Shown here in pieces: positions 11,170-19,999 of a DNA stretch of 64,000 bases; the first letter of the stretch is position 1, and each line of letters opens with the position of its first letter. This stretch comes from Symsagittifera roscoffensis (Eukaryota > Xenacoelomorpha > Acoela > Convolutidae). Below the pieces are notes generated by a model, which was not told where the DNA came from, did no database searches, and saw only the letters and a list, made by a program, of their open reading frames with translations. Made by a program: the position numbers and the translations under genes. The DNA lies in the NCBI RefSeq assembly GCF_963678635.1, contig NC_087063.1:56259504-56323503 (forward strand). The letters run 5' to 3'.

Positions 11170-11985
11170 CTAGACTGCGCACGGAGGGCACCGGCTCGGA
11201 TGGTATCCCCACACTTCTAGCACCTCGTTCAAATGCTCCTGGGCTACTCGGTCTAAATTGAATCGACCACTGGACCGGGGAACCTCGTCCACCTCCATTT
11301 GCGGCTTTGGTCTCGATCCTGTGGTAGCTGGTTCCGTCGTCCTCGTCCTGTTTTCTTTCTGCCTCGCGAACTCTCGTTGCCTCCTCTGAATCTTTTCCAT
11401 CTCTGACTTTAGCTGCTCACAGATCGCCTCGTTCTCGTGCACCTTCTGTTCCTGCTGGTACTCCGCCTTGATCATTTTAAGATCGCGCCTCGCCTGATCC
11501 CTCTCCAGGATCGCTTGATCTCTTTCCAGGTTTGCCGGGTCCCTCTCGAGTTTCGCACCATCCCTGTCAAGATTCGATTTGTCTCGTTCCCTCTGGGGCC
11601 TTTCTAGTTCCCTCTTCAAGTTACTGAGATCCGGAATGGCTTCCTCTGTCTGCTGAGACCGTATCATAGACAATGGCCTGCTCGTGGATTGGGCTGCGAA
11701 TCCCGCTGTTGGTCTAGTTGGCAATGGGAACTCTCCCGCACCATATTCCGTGTTATTAATCAAGCCGGGATTTCTTGCCAAGTCGAATCCCCTCACGCCT
11801 CCATCCACGTTCCAGGATAGCCATCTGGTCTGTTCTTGATTGGATATCCCCTCCGAGGTGTAGTCAACCATCAACACGGCTTCTGTCGATGATTCCCTAC
11901 ATTCACCCTGCGCCTCTAACTGTAGGATAGCGTTCAACATCACCGCCAACCTGTCATTGACTTGGGTATAGTCGAGATCCCTCAA
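11170..11985 (-). CDS. Coiled-coil protein with LERDQA repeats (giant element)
   Basis: 271 codons, ATG at 11983-11985. Residues about 125-180 carry repeated LERDxAxLERD units, followed by a long charged helical stretch (QEQKVHENEAICEQLKSEM), so a long coiled coil is likely. The N-terminal third is not recognisable, and the C-terminus is Arg/Pro/Cys-containing (EVWGYHPSRCPPCAV). It lies after the macro-domain ORF and before the SGNH region, on the same strand. It is one of the few uninterrupted ORFs in the element. Gag-like or structural multimerisation is a guess. Confidence 0.55.
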   Translation of the reverse strand: MRDLDYTQVNDRLAVMLNAILQLEAQGECRESSTEAVLMVDYTSEGISNQEQTRWLSWNVDGGVRGFDLARNPGLINNTEYGAGEFPLPTRPTAGFAAQSTSRPLSMIRSQQTEEAIPDLSNLKRELERPQRERDKSNLDRDGAKLERDPANLERDQAILERDQARRDLKMIKAEYQQEQKVHENEAICEQLKSEMEKIQRRQREFARQKENRTRTTEPATTGSRPKPQMEVDEVPRSSGRFNLDRVAQEHLNEVLEVWGYHPSRCPPCAV

Positions 11986-12546
11986 GCGCTTACATAGTTC
12001 GTCGAGTGTAGGCCTTTTGAGCGCTGCTGGCAGTCACTATCTTCAGGTGATCTCACGTGTCAACCAAGTTGAGAAATACCTTACCAGTTAAACTTGAGAA
12101 ATACCTTACCAGTTTAACTTGAGAAACACGTTTCCCCACTTGATGTTTGGGAAATGTTTCCCTCTGACACTGCTGATAGAGAACTTGCTCAAGATCTTTT
12201 TCTCTCTTCAAATGAGTGTGGCTTGGTCGTCATTTCAATTTTGCAAATCAATCTGAAAACAAAACCCATTTTTCAGACCGAGATGTTCTGTGCCTAACCT
12301 AAGCCCCCCCCATTATTGTGTTTTTAAAAGACTACCCCACCAATTACTTGCTAAAATAATTCAATTAGTGATTTTAAGAGCATGCAGATTCATTTCATGT
12401 TTTAGCACCGTCAGTTCTCTACTATTTAATTGTCATGCCAATTTCATTAAAATCTGTCTAGCTGCTTTGCGCCCCCTTGTACCTAACTCGTGCCGCCCTT
12501 TAACCAAACTCGAGACCTCCATGTCCGCCCGAAGTTCAGGCGATAC
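11986..12546. other. Non-coding gap between two giant-element ORFs, with short tandem repeat
   Basis: No long minus frame was found. At 12066-12130 the phrase AACTTGAGAAATACCTTACC occurs twice in tandem, with a partial third copy. A run of eight C lies near 12305. Base composition is more AT-rich than the flanking ORFs. The gap could hold an intron or a leader for the downstream 3' ORFs, but I see no decisive signal. Confidence 0.4.
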
Positions 12547-12990
12547 TCAAGTAGTATTTCTTCTGTAGTGTACCGTTATCTCCGTTTCTGCAAAGACCAC
12601 GTGTAGGATGGCGTACAATTCCCTAGGGTGCAACTTGCCCCTGTTTGGGTCATAGACCGGCATCGAGACCTCCATTATCCCTCTTTCGACCATGAAGTCC
12701 CTCAGCCTCGTTAGTGCCAACATCACGTGTTCGGGATCTATCGTGTTTCTTTCATTGACCCTTGTTACCAAAAAGCACAGGTACTTGCCCGGAACTTGTG
12801 AAACTGAGGGAGGAAGCGCAGCCATTCCGCCCAGCGCCGGTCTCTGCCTAAATAGAAACTCCACATTCTGATATTCTCTCTTGAAGTTGGCCTCTAGTCT
12901 CGATTTGAAGCTCATGTCTGCTGTTATGCAGATAGCGCTTGTCCTGTCTGACAGGATGAAGCTGCTGTCCGTGATCAGTAGATTCTCTGC
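12547..12990 (-). CDS. Macro-domain protein (TARG1/OARD1-like) of the giant element
   Basis: The minus frame is open from 12990 to 12547 (147 codons; first ATG at 12915, but conserved sequence starts upstream at SSFILSDRTSAICITADMS). The order of features is that of a single-domain macro protein of the TARG1/OARD1 type: a buried strand ending in D, an FKREYQNVEFL helix, a Gly-Ala-rich turn (GGMAALP), the strand KYLCFLVTR, a helix, then MPVYDPNRGKL and a final ITVHY strand. Such domains bind ADP-ribose and some remove it from proteins. In the family signature GCGLDxL, the Asp position is Gly here, so catalysis is doubtful while binding could remain. A stop at 12991-12993 cuts it from upstream sequence. 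It follows integrase directly. Confidence 0.7.
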   Translation of the reverse strand, partial: AENLLITDSSFILSDRTSAICITADMSFKSRLEANFKREYQNVEFLFRQRPALGGMAALPPSVSQVPGKYLCFLVTRVNERNTIDPEHVMLALTRLRDFMVERGIMEVSMPVYDPNRGKLHPRELYAILHVVFAETEITVHYRRNTT

Positions 12991-13129
12991 TTATTCATTG
13001 GGTATATTCAAATTTTGTCTTGAAGTTTCGCCCTATGGTAGGCTGAGCCTCCTCCTGATCCAATTCCAACCCGTTGGTCTCTCTCACTTCCCTGAGCTTC
13101 TTTATCATCAAGTTTTTGGTGTGGGTAAG

Positions 13130-14200
13130 TCACAACCCCACTCTCCGGACAAAAATATTTATCGACGTCCACGTCGTTGATGCTGAGTCTAAATTATCCG
13201 GTGGTACCTCAAGTGGCCGGTCGGTTGCTGTCCAACCAAAGAGCGGGTCTTTCGTTTTCACATGTTTTTCCGCTGACACGTCGACCTGCTGGATTCTTTG
13301 CGCTTCATCTCCCTTGTTTTTGAGGTCACGCATCCATTCCAGTATCCTCAAGTTTGTGTTCTCCCTCCTTTCTTTTTCGCTCTGCTCCTGATTTGTTCCT
13401 CGTTCTGGTATCGAGTAATCCTCCTGCAAGTAGTGTTCGTTGTTGTTGATGATTTGCCATTCTTCATCAGCTTCCAGCTCGTCCACACTCACTAACTCTT
13501 CGCCTATCTCTTCAAGTTGTATCTTGTCAATCAAGAAGTCATCCCCATACCTGTTGTATCTCATGCCTGTCCGCCTGCGATTGCCATACCTTGTTCCTGC
13601 TGTCTTCGACAAGTCTGGTTCCGTCCATTTTGGCACCTCATTAAGTTCTGGATCAATCCAATCTTCCCCTGCAAAGGATCCCGCATCTGAGTCTGCATCT
13701 ATCTTCTCACTACCATCCATGCTCACGTCCTCGTTGCCATTATTCTTTTCTCTGGTGCCTTTTTCGTTCATTTCGCATACTGGCTCTACCAATAGGTACT
13801 CGAGTCCTTCCATATTCTGCGGTATGCACCAGTCTTCCAGAGATGGGACATGAGGTTTCGGATTTTCATAGTGCGCTGCACGCCCTGTACTCAAGCGGTA
13901 AAACCGTCCCTGCTGGTGTACCTCCGTTATCATGAACGGTCCTCTCCATTTCTTTAGTAGTTTTTGAGTCCCCGTCGGAGGTATGATATTCTGGAACACC
14001 CAGACATATTGTTCCACTGCATACGGTTTCGCTTGAAAAATTTTATCATCATACTTCTTCCGCTGCCTCATTGGCGCTTGCACCGTGTTCCTCCTGCAGA
14101 GCCCGTTTAGTTCCTGTTGTCTCTTGACCGCTTCTTTCACATAAGCCTGCGGCGACATCTTTTTCCCTTTGTATTCTGGGTAAAAGAATGTTAGAGGCAT
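13130..14200 (-). CDS. Integrase C-terminal region and acidic extension (giant element)
   Basis: 356 open codons. The N-terminal 130 residues are the classical Gypsy integrase tail: RQQELNGLCRRN, YAVEQYVWVFQN, LLKKWRGPFMITEV and RFYRLSTGRAAHYEN (the SH3-like GPF module that grips DNA). After DWCIP the protein becomes a long acidic tail (DADSDAGSFAGEDW; EEIGEELVSVDELEADEEW) of about 200 residues, much longer than in most Gypsy integrases. The end (VRRVGL, stop at 13130) is about 140 bp before the macro-domain frame, so the two may once have been one polyprotein. The frame continues from the core at 14201-14781 apart from stops near 14290 and 14434. Confidence 0.75.
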   Translation of the reverse strand: MPLTFFYPEYKGKKMSPQAYVKEAVKRQQELNGLCRRNTVQAPMRQRKKYDDKIFQAKPYAVEQYVWVFQNIIPPTGTQKLLKKWRGPFMITEVHQQGRFYRLSTGRAAHYENPKPHVPSLEDWCIPQNMEGLEYLLVEPVCEMNEKGTREKNNGNEDVSMDGSEKIDADSDAGSFAGEDWIDPELNEVPKWTEPDLSKTAGTRYGNRRRTGMRYNRYGDDFLIDKIQLEEIGEELVSVDELEADEEWQIINNNEHYLQEDYSIPERGTNQEQSEKERRENTNLRILEWMRDLKNKGDEAQRIQQVDVSAEKHVKTKDPLFGWTATDRPLEVPPDNLDSASTTWTSINIFVRRVGL

Positions 14201-14781
14201 TGCTCGCTCCCTGCCCGTTACATCATGAAGAGGCTGATTCCTGTTGTCGAGTGTTGCGTGCTGTTGTACGCCCCTACCACTTGCGGTAGATACTTATTTC
14301 AGTCTGTCATGTATCTCGAGCAAAACACACTGAGCATGTTCACCAGCGTTCTGTTTTGTCTCTCAACTAAACCATTAGTCTGAGGATGGTAAGTGGTTGA
14401 GTGTGCTTGAGCAATGTGCGATCTCCTCATCAACTATTTTGTTAGGTCCCCCACGAAGGCTTTCCCGTGGTCTGACTGGAATGTCATCGGACAACCATAT
14501 CGTGATATCCAATGTGTTATCAAATAGTCACAAGTCTCCTCCGCGGAGACTGTTTGACATGGCACCGCTTCTGCCAACTTCATAAAGTGGTCTATTATGA
14601 CCAGTATTTGATTATATCCCGAGTCTGTCATGCAGATCTTCTGATGGTCTATCTGCACGACTTCGTTAAACTCCGAGCTCTCTACTTGAGTCGGAACTTC
14701 TTTTTTCTTGGATCTTTCACGTGTAAACACGCCAGGCATGCGTTCACCCATCTCTCGCAAGCCTTTCTTAACCCTGGCCAA
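14201..14781 (-). pseudogene. Integrase catalytic core (giant element)
   Basis: The rve-type RNase H fold is readable: VVQIDHQKI (first Asp), DYLITHWISRYGCPMTF, QSDHGKAF (second Asp; His in the usual Asn place) and, after a stop at 14434-14436, YHPQTNGLVERQNRTLVNML (catalytic Glu). All three D,D,E residues are present, but at least two nonsense codons (at 14434 and after RYMTD near 14294) break the frame. The enzyme would insert element cDNA into chromosomes. Confidence 0.8.
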
Positions 14782-15419
14782 TCAAACCTGTGTATTATTC
14801 TTTGTTGTAGCTTGTCTATCCCCTGATGTCCCATTTGATCGTGCGATCTGAATAACACTTCCGTCTTGTACAACTGTGGTAGTATGATGAGTTTATGCTT
14901 GTGCAGTATCTTATCCTCATCTTTTCTTCTACAGGCTACCACACCATCAGCTGTGTGATAGAGTGAATCTTTTCTCTCCTTGTAGAACTGGCTCAAGATC
15001 TTGTAACTGTCTTCCTCCAGATCCCCTTTCTCTTTGAATCCTTTCCGAATCCATTTGGAGAGGTTACTCGTCATCTTGTCATTCTTCTGCGCTCGTATGA
15101 GGTCTGACTGTCTGTATCTCGCCTTGATGTGTTCCTTCAATGCCATCATCCGACCATTCATTTCTCCGGGACTGTATATGTCGTCTTTCAGCTTGACACA
15201 AACTATCCTCCTCAAGACCTTCCTGTAATCATCTGGCACCAGGTTTGTTCTGACATTTGAATTGCACGATAGCTCCCTGAAGGGTTTCCTCGATACTGCA
15301 ATTTTCTCAAGTTCTTCACCTCCGCACACCTCCTGCTGATCCAAATTGTACGTTCCTGAGGAAGGGTCAGTTTGTAGTTCCCTGTCGCGGTGCCTCATTT
15401 TCTCTTCTGTCAATATCAT
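14682..15419 (-). CDS. Integrase zinc-binding region and pol linker (giant element)
   Basis: 245 open codons, overlapping the core frame at 14682-14781, which marks a frameshift. The C-terminal part carries HDQMGHQGIDKLQQ and CERWVNACLAC, the H-H-C-C zinc module of Gypsy integrases. The preceding 150 residues (KNDKMTSNLSKWIRKG; SQFYKERKDSLYHTADGVV) are the linker between RNase H and integrase, with highly charged, low-complexity sequence. Confidence 0.75.
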   Translation of the reverse strand: MILTEEKMRHRDRELQTDPSSGTYNLDQQEVCGGEELEKIAVSRKPFRELSCNSNVRTNLVPDDYRKVLRRIVCVKLKDDIYSPGEMNGRMMALKEHIKARYRQSDLIRAQKNDKMTSNLSKWIRKGFKEKGDLEEDSYKILSQFYKERKDSLYHTADGVVACRRKDEDKILHKHKLIILPQLYKTEVLFRSHDQMGHQGIDKLQQRIIHRFDWPGLRKACERWVNACLACLHVKDPRKKKFRLK

Positions 15420-15654
15420 GCATAGACTATCTTGGTCATTGCTGCTCTTCTCTGAGTCTTCATCCCATTCATCGGACTCCCCGGATAAATTCTCTTCTTC
15501 GGCATCGTCTACTGATGTGGGCCACTACCTGGACTCTTGACCCAGTCCAAGGTGTTCGGACTTCTCCCTAAATGTCATTTTCTTCTTTCCAACCATAGTC
15601 TGCCTTAGTATCTCTTCCGGGAATTTCTCAACTAGTGACTGCACGACATCCTTG

Positions 15655-16497
15655 TCATCGAGTTGATTTTCTTTCAAAGGGGTCTCCGCCATACGCTGCC
15701 TCATTTCTTCTCAGTATTGAGAATTCTAGTTCGTCTTTATCATTGTTCCGGACAACGGGTCTATCGTTTGTTAGTTTCTCAAGTAATCTCCTCAAGTCCT
15801 CGACTATCTTCGCACTTCCCGTCTCTACTTGATTGAGATCATAACCTTTTGCTTTTAAGGTCTCCCTCACTATTTTTGACTTGAGCATTACTTCCATTGG
15901 CATCCCTCGTTTTTTCTTCAAGATTGTTCTCTCTGGACACCCTTCTGATAATTCTGGATGATCCTCTATTAACTTACCTGTATTGTCGAGCCACCTCGTG
16001 AGTGGAAGGCTGTCGTACGTTTCTTTGTCCATAAAAGAGAAGCCATCTTTCATTTCTGGCTTGTCCGCCTCCCTTTGATTCTGTCTCTCGTAGAATTCCG
16101 TCTTCTTACTCAAGCTATCGGCATTTTGATGTTTGACCCTTGTACTGTGTTCAATTATCATATTGTAGCCATCCAAGCGAACTATCCACCTCCCAATGTA
16201 GCTCTGATCCATTGAGTACGTTTTCAACCAGCTGAGTGCTCTATTGTCGACCCGTAACTTGAATGGTTCGCTACCTAGGTTCGCCCTGTATTTCTCTACG
16301 AGGGTGACCACAGCAAACATTTCTGCCTTGGGTGCGCCGTACTTCATCTCTGTATCACTGAAGACTTTGCTCCCGTATGCTATCGGTCTCAAGACTGTCT
16401 TCCCATTCCACTGCTGCTCTTGATAGAGTATGCCCGAGATCGCTACCACCGACGCATCCGTATCCAACACGTACATCCCCTTTTTCCGTTGGCACAC
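15655..16497 (-). CDS. RNase H domain and connection (giant element)
   Basis: 280 open codons. The RNase H residues are intact: YVLDTDASVVAISG (Asp), KAEMFAVVTLVEKYR (Glu), LRVDNRALSWL (Asp) and HQNADSLSK (His/Asp region). The enzyme degrades the RNA of RNA/DNA hybrids in reverse transcription. The start overlaps the RT frame (16355-16497), pointing to a frameshift at the RT/RNase H border. The C-terminal third (LTRWLDNTGKLIEDHPEL and after) is linker. The next 240 bases (15420-15654) are broken coding sequence. Confidence 0.8.
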   Translation of the reverse strand: MCQRKKGMYVLDTDASVVAISGILYQEQQWNGKTVLRPIAYGSKVFSDTEMKYGAPKAEMFAVVTLVEKYRANLGSEPFKLRVDNRALSWLKTYSMDQSYIGRWIVRLDGYNMIIEHSTRVKHQNADSLSKKTEFYERQNQREADKPEMKDGFSFMDKETYDSLPLTRWLDNTGKLIEDHPELSEGCPERTILKKKRGMPMEVMLKSKIVRETLKAKGYDLNQVETGSAKIVEDLRRLLEKLTNDRPVVRNNDKDELEFSILRRNEAAYGGDPFERKSTR

Positions 16498-17140
16498 CTA
16501 GCACAGGTGCTTCACACAACTCCTTCTTTATCCTTTGGAATGAATCTTCTGCCGCGTTGTTCCACATGAATTTCTTGCCTTTGTGCCTCATGAGTTGTTG
16601 CATTGGGTACACTTTGTCCGCATAGCCCTCAATGAATTCCCTGTAATAGTTCGCAAAACCTAAGAAGCTCATCACTTGATGCTCCGTTTTCAGTGATTTC
16701 CAAGTTAGCACCGCTTCTACTGCGTCTGGGTCTGGTCTGATGCCATGTTTATCCACCATCATCCCCAGGTATTTATTTGAGTCCTTGAGTATCTCGCACT
16801 TCGATGGCTTGCTTTTTAGTCCTGCTCTTTTCATACAAGCAAACACCTCATCTAGTCGCTCGATGTGGTCCTCTAGAGTAGGTATTGCTATTACCAGATC
16901 GTCCATGTAGCACATCACCAGGTTGCTATATTTCTTCGTTACACTTGTCAATGCATGTGCCATCAATCGTTGAAACGTAGCCGTGGCAATGCAAAGGCCA
17001 AAGTGCATCCTTTTTCCTTGAAACAAACCCAGCTCGTAGGCAAAACCTGTTTTGTCCCTGTCCTGCTTCGTCAGTGGAAGCTGCCAAAAAAAGCCGATCC
17101 TAAATCAACAGTTGTAAAAAAAATTTGCATGCCCTAACTT
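16355..17140 (-). pseudogene. Reverse transcriptase, N-terminally deleted (giant element)
   Basis: The open frame at 16355-17026 starts within the RT palm (GKRMHFGLCIATATFQRLM) and has the catalytic CYMDDLVIAI, then the thumb (FLGFANYYREFIEGYADK). Upstream, another frame near 17080-17130 gives FFTTVDLGSAF, the block with the first catalytic Asp, separated by a frameshift. Only about 20 bases further up the sequence jumps to the pre-protease region, so the RT fingers and the aspartic protease are missing. A normal Gypsy has more than 1.5 kb there. RT copies element RNA into DNA; this copy cannot. Confidence 0.8.
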
Positions 17141-17159
17141 CGAGAGGCTCTGATCAGTC

Positions 17160-17414
17160 CTAGGTATGGGATTTGTTTATTCCTTCTATGTTTAGCATTA
17201 CCTCATGTTGACCATATGCTTCCGTGTACCTATTGTCGACGCGAACTGATTTGCCGCTACCTCTTGTGAGTAGTGCCCTCACGGCTCTAGAAGTTGTTTG
17301 CGGGCTTACTGCACTCAAGTAATCTGCGTACACATCGATGTGCATTATCGTCTGATCGCTCGGTTCACTCAGGTTTCTTGTTACTTCGTGACCGCCCACT
17401 GTGATTATCGACAT
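17160..17414 (-). pseudogene. Gag-pol region just upstream of the missing protease (giant element)
   Basis: 84 codons starting MSIITVGGHEVTRN and ending just before the deletion. No D-S/T-G protease motif was found here or in the next 130 bases. The region continues the gag frame (3 bases separate it from the stop region of 17418-17990), so it was probably one gag-pol reading frame. Confidence 0.55.
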
Positions 17415-17417
17415 TAT

Positions 17418-17999
17418 TCACGCTCTAATTTTCGTTATGCCAAAAGGTTTTCCCGTCACCATTTTTATAGTGTTGCAATTACCACCGTTTGTTGCACTCT
17501 CTGTGGCTTCCGGCACTGGGATTGTTCTGCAGAGTGTCTCATTCACTTTCTGCTTCTCTATCTCCTGCATCAGCTGTTGCTCGATTTCTTTTGTTGCCAA
17601 GTCTTGCTTCACTTGGTTGATTGTTACTGCAGCTTTCTCGTAGTTTATCTCCAGTGAGTTCCCAGCCTCGGCCTCCGAGGCAGTCTTGACTCGCGTTACC
17701 GCTTTCAGCCTCTTTGTTGTTAATTCCCCACTCGCTGCCTCCGTGTTCTTCAAATCGATTTCGGCTTGTCTGTTCCTCGTATTCTGTACAGCAACCAGTG
17801 CTAATTTGTGTTTAGGATGATTTTGATTCTTCACAGCCTCCCAAAATAACGGACAGTCCATCCTGAAACGGCCCTCTTGATTACAAAAGAAGCACCTTGC
17901 GCCTATTTTGATGATTAAGCCACTATAAAACTCGTGTTCCTCCGTCTGGCTCATGTCTTCTTCATTAGGAGCGTATCCCAGACTTTTCATGCCTTGTTT
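17418..17999 (-). pseudogene. Gag nucleocapsid region with a damaged zinc knuckle (giant element)
   Basis: 190 open codons. The zinc knuckle CFFCNQEGRFRMDC fits C-x2-C-x4-H-x4-C except that His is Arg, explainable by one base change (CAT to CGT), so zinc binding is likely lost. A second cysteine pair (CANC) ends the preceding block at 18003. Downstream is a lysine/glutamate-rich stretch (DLATKEIEQQLMQEIEKQKV). Nucleocapsid packages element RNA. A TAA just upstream of the KQGMKS start separates it from the capsid block. Confidence 0.7.
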
Positions 18000-18836
18000 T
18001 TATGTCGTGCAATTTGCGCATAACCTACGTTTATCCATATCATCTCTCGGCTTGTACCATGACGACCTTTGTTGTTGGCTTCCCCCTTGCATATTCCTGC
18101 CTTCTGAGTACGAGTACTTCTTTGGTTTCATCAACATGTACTCCCTAGACTTTTGTCTCATCTCTTCCGGGATTGGTGCTTTATCTTTTGAAAGTGTATA
18201 ACACGTCGCCAACATCGTTCTCAAGTCGTCACTTTTTACCCCGTCGATAAAATTCGAGGCGATGCTGAAATTTCTTCTGTTTGTCGAGTCTTCAGGATCA
18301 CTCCTCCTTCTCAGGCTCTCAAGATCATCCAGGAACCGATCGATTGACTCGTCGTCCCTCTGTCTTCTATTTTCAAATCTCATCATAGCTTGGTGGCCCT
18401 TCATTACTGATCCGAATCGATTCAACAGTATTTCGAAGATCTTGTCTGCCGTATCAAATTCCTCTTCCTTCTTTGCTACTACGCATTTCAACGCTGTGCC
18501 CTCTAGATTGCTCAGCGTTGCTGTGCAGGCCTGCTTTTCGTCATTCAAGTTCTCCTGTTCTAAGTGTAGTCTCGTGACTTCCACCTATGTGTCAATGCAG
18601 CCATCCGAGTCGTCTTTGAACTCTTTGGATTTCTTGAAGGTCTTCCTGGATTTACCACTTCCTCTTTCACTCGAGTGAGTGTTCCTTGTCGCGAACGCTT
18701 CCAGTGTCCTGTTCATCATCTCCCAGGTGCTTGCCCATGTCATGGCGTCAGGTGCTACTTTTGTGCTCGTACTTGAGTCCTCTCGTGCATTCGTAGTGTT
18801 TGAGGTTCCACCATTCATGATGGTCCTGGACCCCAC
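18000..18836 (-). pseudogene. Gag capsid-like region (giant element)
   Basis: Two blocks lie in the same frame, 18585-18836 and 18000-18584, separated only by a TAG that follows GCIDT (one change from TGG, Trp). The second block has the helical retrotransposon-gag pattern: ATLSNLEGTALKCVV, FEILLNRFGSVMKGHQAMMRF and SIDRFLDDLESLRRRSDP, then FIDGVKSDDLRTML. It ends with an Arg/Gln-rich piece and the first Cys pair of the nucleocapsid. Gag builds the virus-like particle. Confidence 0.75.
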
Positions 18837-19276
18837 GCCCCTGTGCTCGTTGCCATCCTTTTGTTCCGTTGCGGTTCTATGAAGTGAACTCTGGGGCCTT
18901 GCAGTTTATCTGCTACCAGCTTGTCTTGCGCTGTGGAGTTTCTCAAGAGAGCATCCAGTTTGCACTGTATGGCACAAGAATTTTCAGCTTGGTCTTTGCT
19001 CATTGTGTCGATTCTCGTCTCTAGATTCCACAACTTTTCGTTCACAGTGTCTCATCGTTGCTTCATTTCCTGCATGTCCTTTTTGATACGTCTCTCTCGC
19101 TCTTTGTCGGTGGCCTTGTTTGACATCTGCTGTAACTTTCCTTCCGTCGCCCTTGCCAGGTTGAAGCAGTGGTCTAGGTTCTCATTCTTGTTGTATCGTA
19201 TTTCCTTTTTTAGCATTTGTCGAGCCTTTTCGCTGCTCTTCATTTTTTTGTCGATTTGCTCCAACTTTGCCATCAA
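18815..19276 (-). pseudogene. Gag N-terminal coiled coil (giant element)
   Basis: The frames at 19052-19276 (KLEQIDKKMKSSEKARQML) and 18815-19045 (LWNLETRIDTMSKDQAEN), separated by one stop near 19049, form a charged, heptad-like stretch typical of gag N-terminal oligomerisation regions. It is directly upstream of the capsid block with a small overlap (frame change) at 18815-18836. Confidence 0.55.
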
Positions 19277-19434
19277 GTCGCCCAGCTCAAGAAAAGTTGT
19301 TTTTTCATGGTTAGCTGTTGCCCCACGTTTGATCTGCTAACCGTCTTGTTTGGCCTCTGTTGTTATTGCAGAAACTGTTCCAAATGTTTTGCTTTTCTCG
19401 GTCGTTGGTACCACCTCCTCCTTCTCTCTTGGTT

Positions 19435-19731
19435 TCATTCCGACGTTCTTTTTGTTGGAGAATCATCTTTTATCGTTTCCGTTGTGTTGCTTGTTGTGTC
19501 CTCTACAGTATCAATTGGTGAAAACTCTATCGTCTTCTTTTCTTGTTCTTCCGCAATCGGCATTGGTGTTGATTCCGTTGTTTTCCTTTCCACCTCGTCA
19601 ACACTCTGGTCTGGTGTCTCAAGATCAATTTCTGCAGCAGGTACAGTTGGTCCTTCCACAGCGCTTTCTTTCATCTTGTGTTCCTTTGTGCTTCTTGTGC
19701 TGACCATGTTCACTGTAAAGTTCTTCCTCAT
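19435..19731 (-). CDS. Gag N-terminus, acidic disordered region (giant element)
   Basis: 98 codons with ATG at 19729-19731. Rich in Thr, Glu, Ser and Pro (PTVPAAEIDLETPDQSVDEV). It is the first open frame after the leader and lies upstream of the gag coiled coil, so it is probably the true gag start. Frame damage at 19277-19434 separates it from the next block. No enzymatic motif. Confidence 0.5.
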   Translation of the reverse strand: MRKNFTVNMVSTRSTKEHKMKESAVEGPTVPAAEIDLETPDQSVDEVERKTTESTPMPIAEEQEKKTIEFSPIDTVEDTTSNTTETIKDDSPTKRTSE

Positions 19732-19999
19732 TACTTTCGGATCCGATAGTGTTGCTTTCCGTTGCGACGAGTTATGATTTTTCTTTGATTCTTGAACTCT
19801 TTTATGTGCTATCGATACCCTACTTCGCCTCGTTAATTTTATTTACAATTTTCTTTAATTAAAATTCTAATATTTACAAGTTTCCATTCTAAAATTTTGA
19901 AAAAAAAATCTAAAAAGGTATTCCTAAGTCTCTTAAGAAAAAATCATTCGAGTTCGTCATCTTAATAGTATTGCGTTCTGACTGGTTCCTGGTGCTTTA

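Noticed and set aside
3953-13853. Many plus-strand ORFs of 60-214 codons (for example 9883-10527)
   Set aside because: They are antisense shadows of minus-strand retroelement ORFs with recognisable domains; Ser/Pro/Leu-rich composition is typical of antisense frames.
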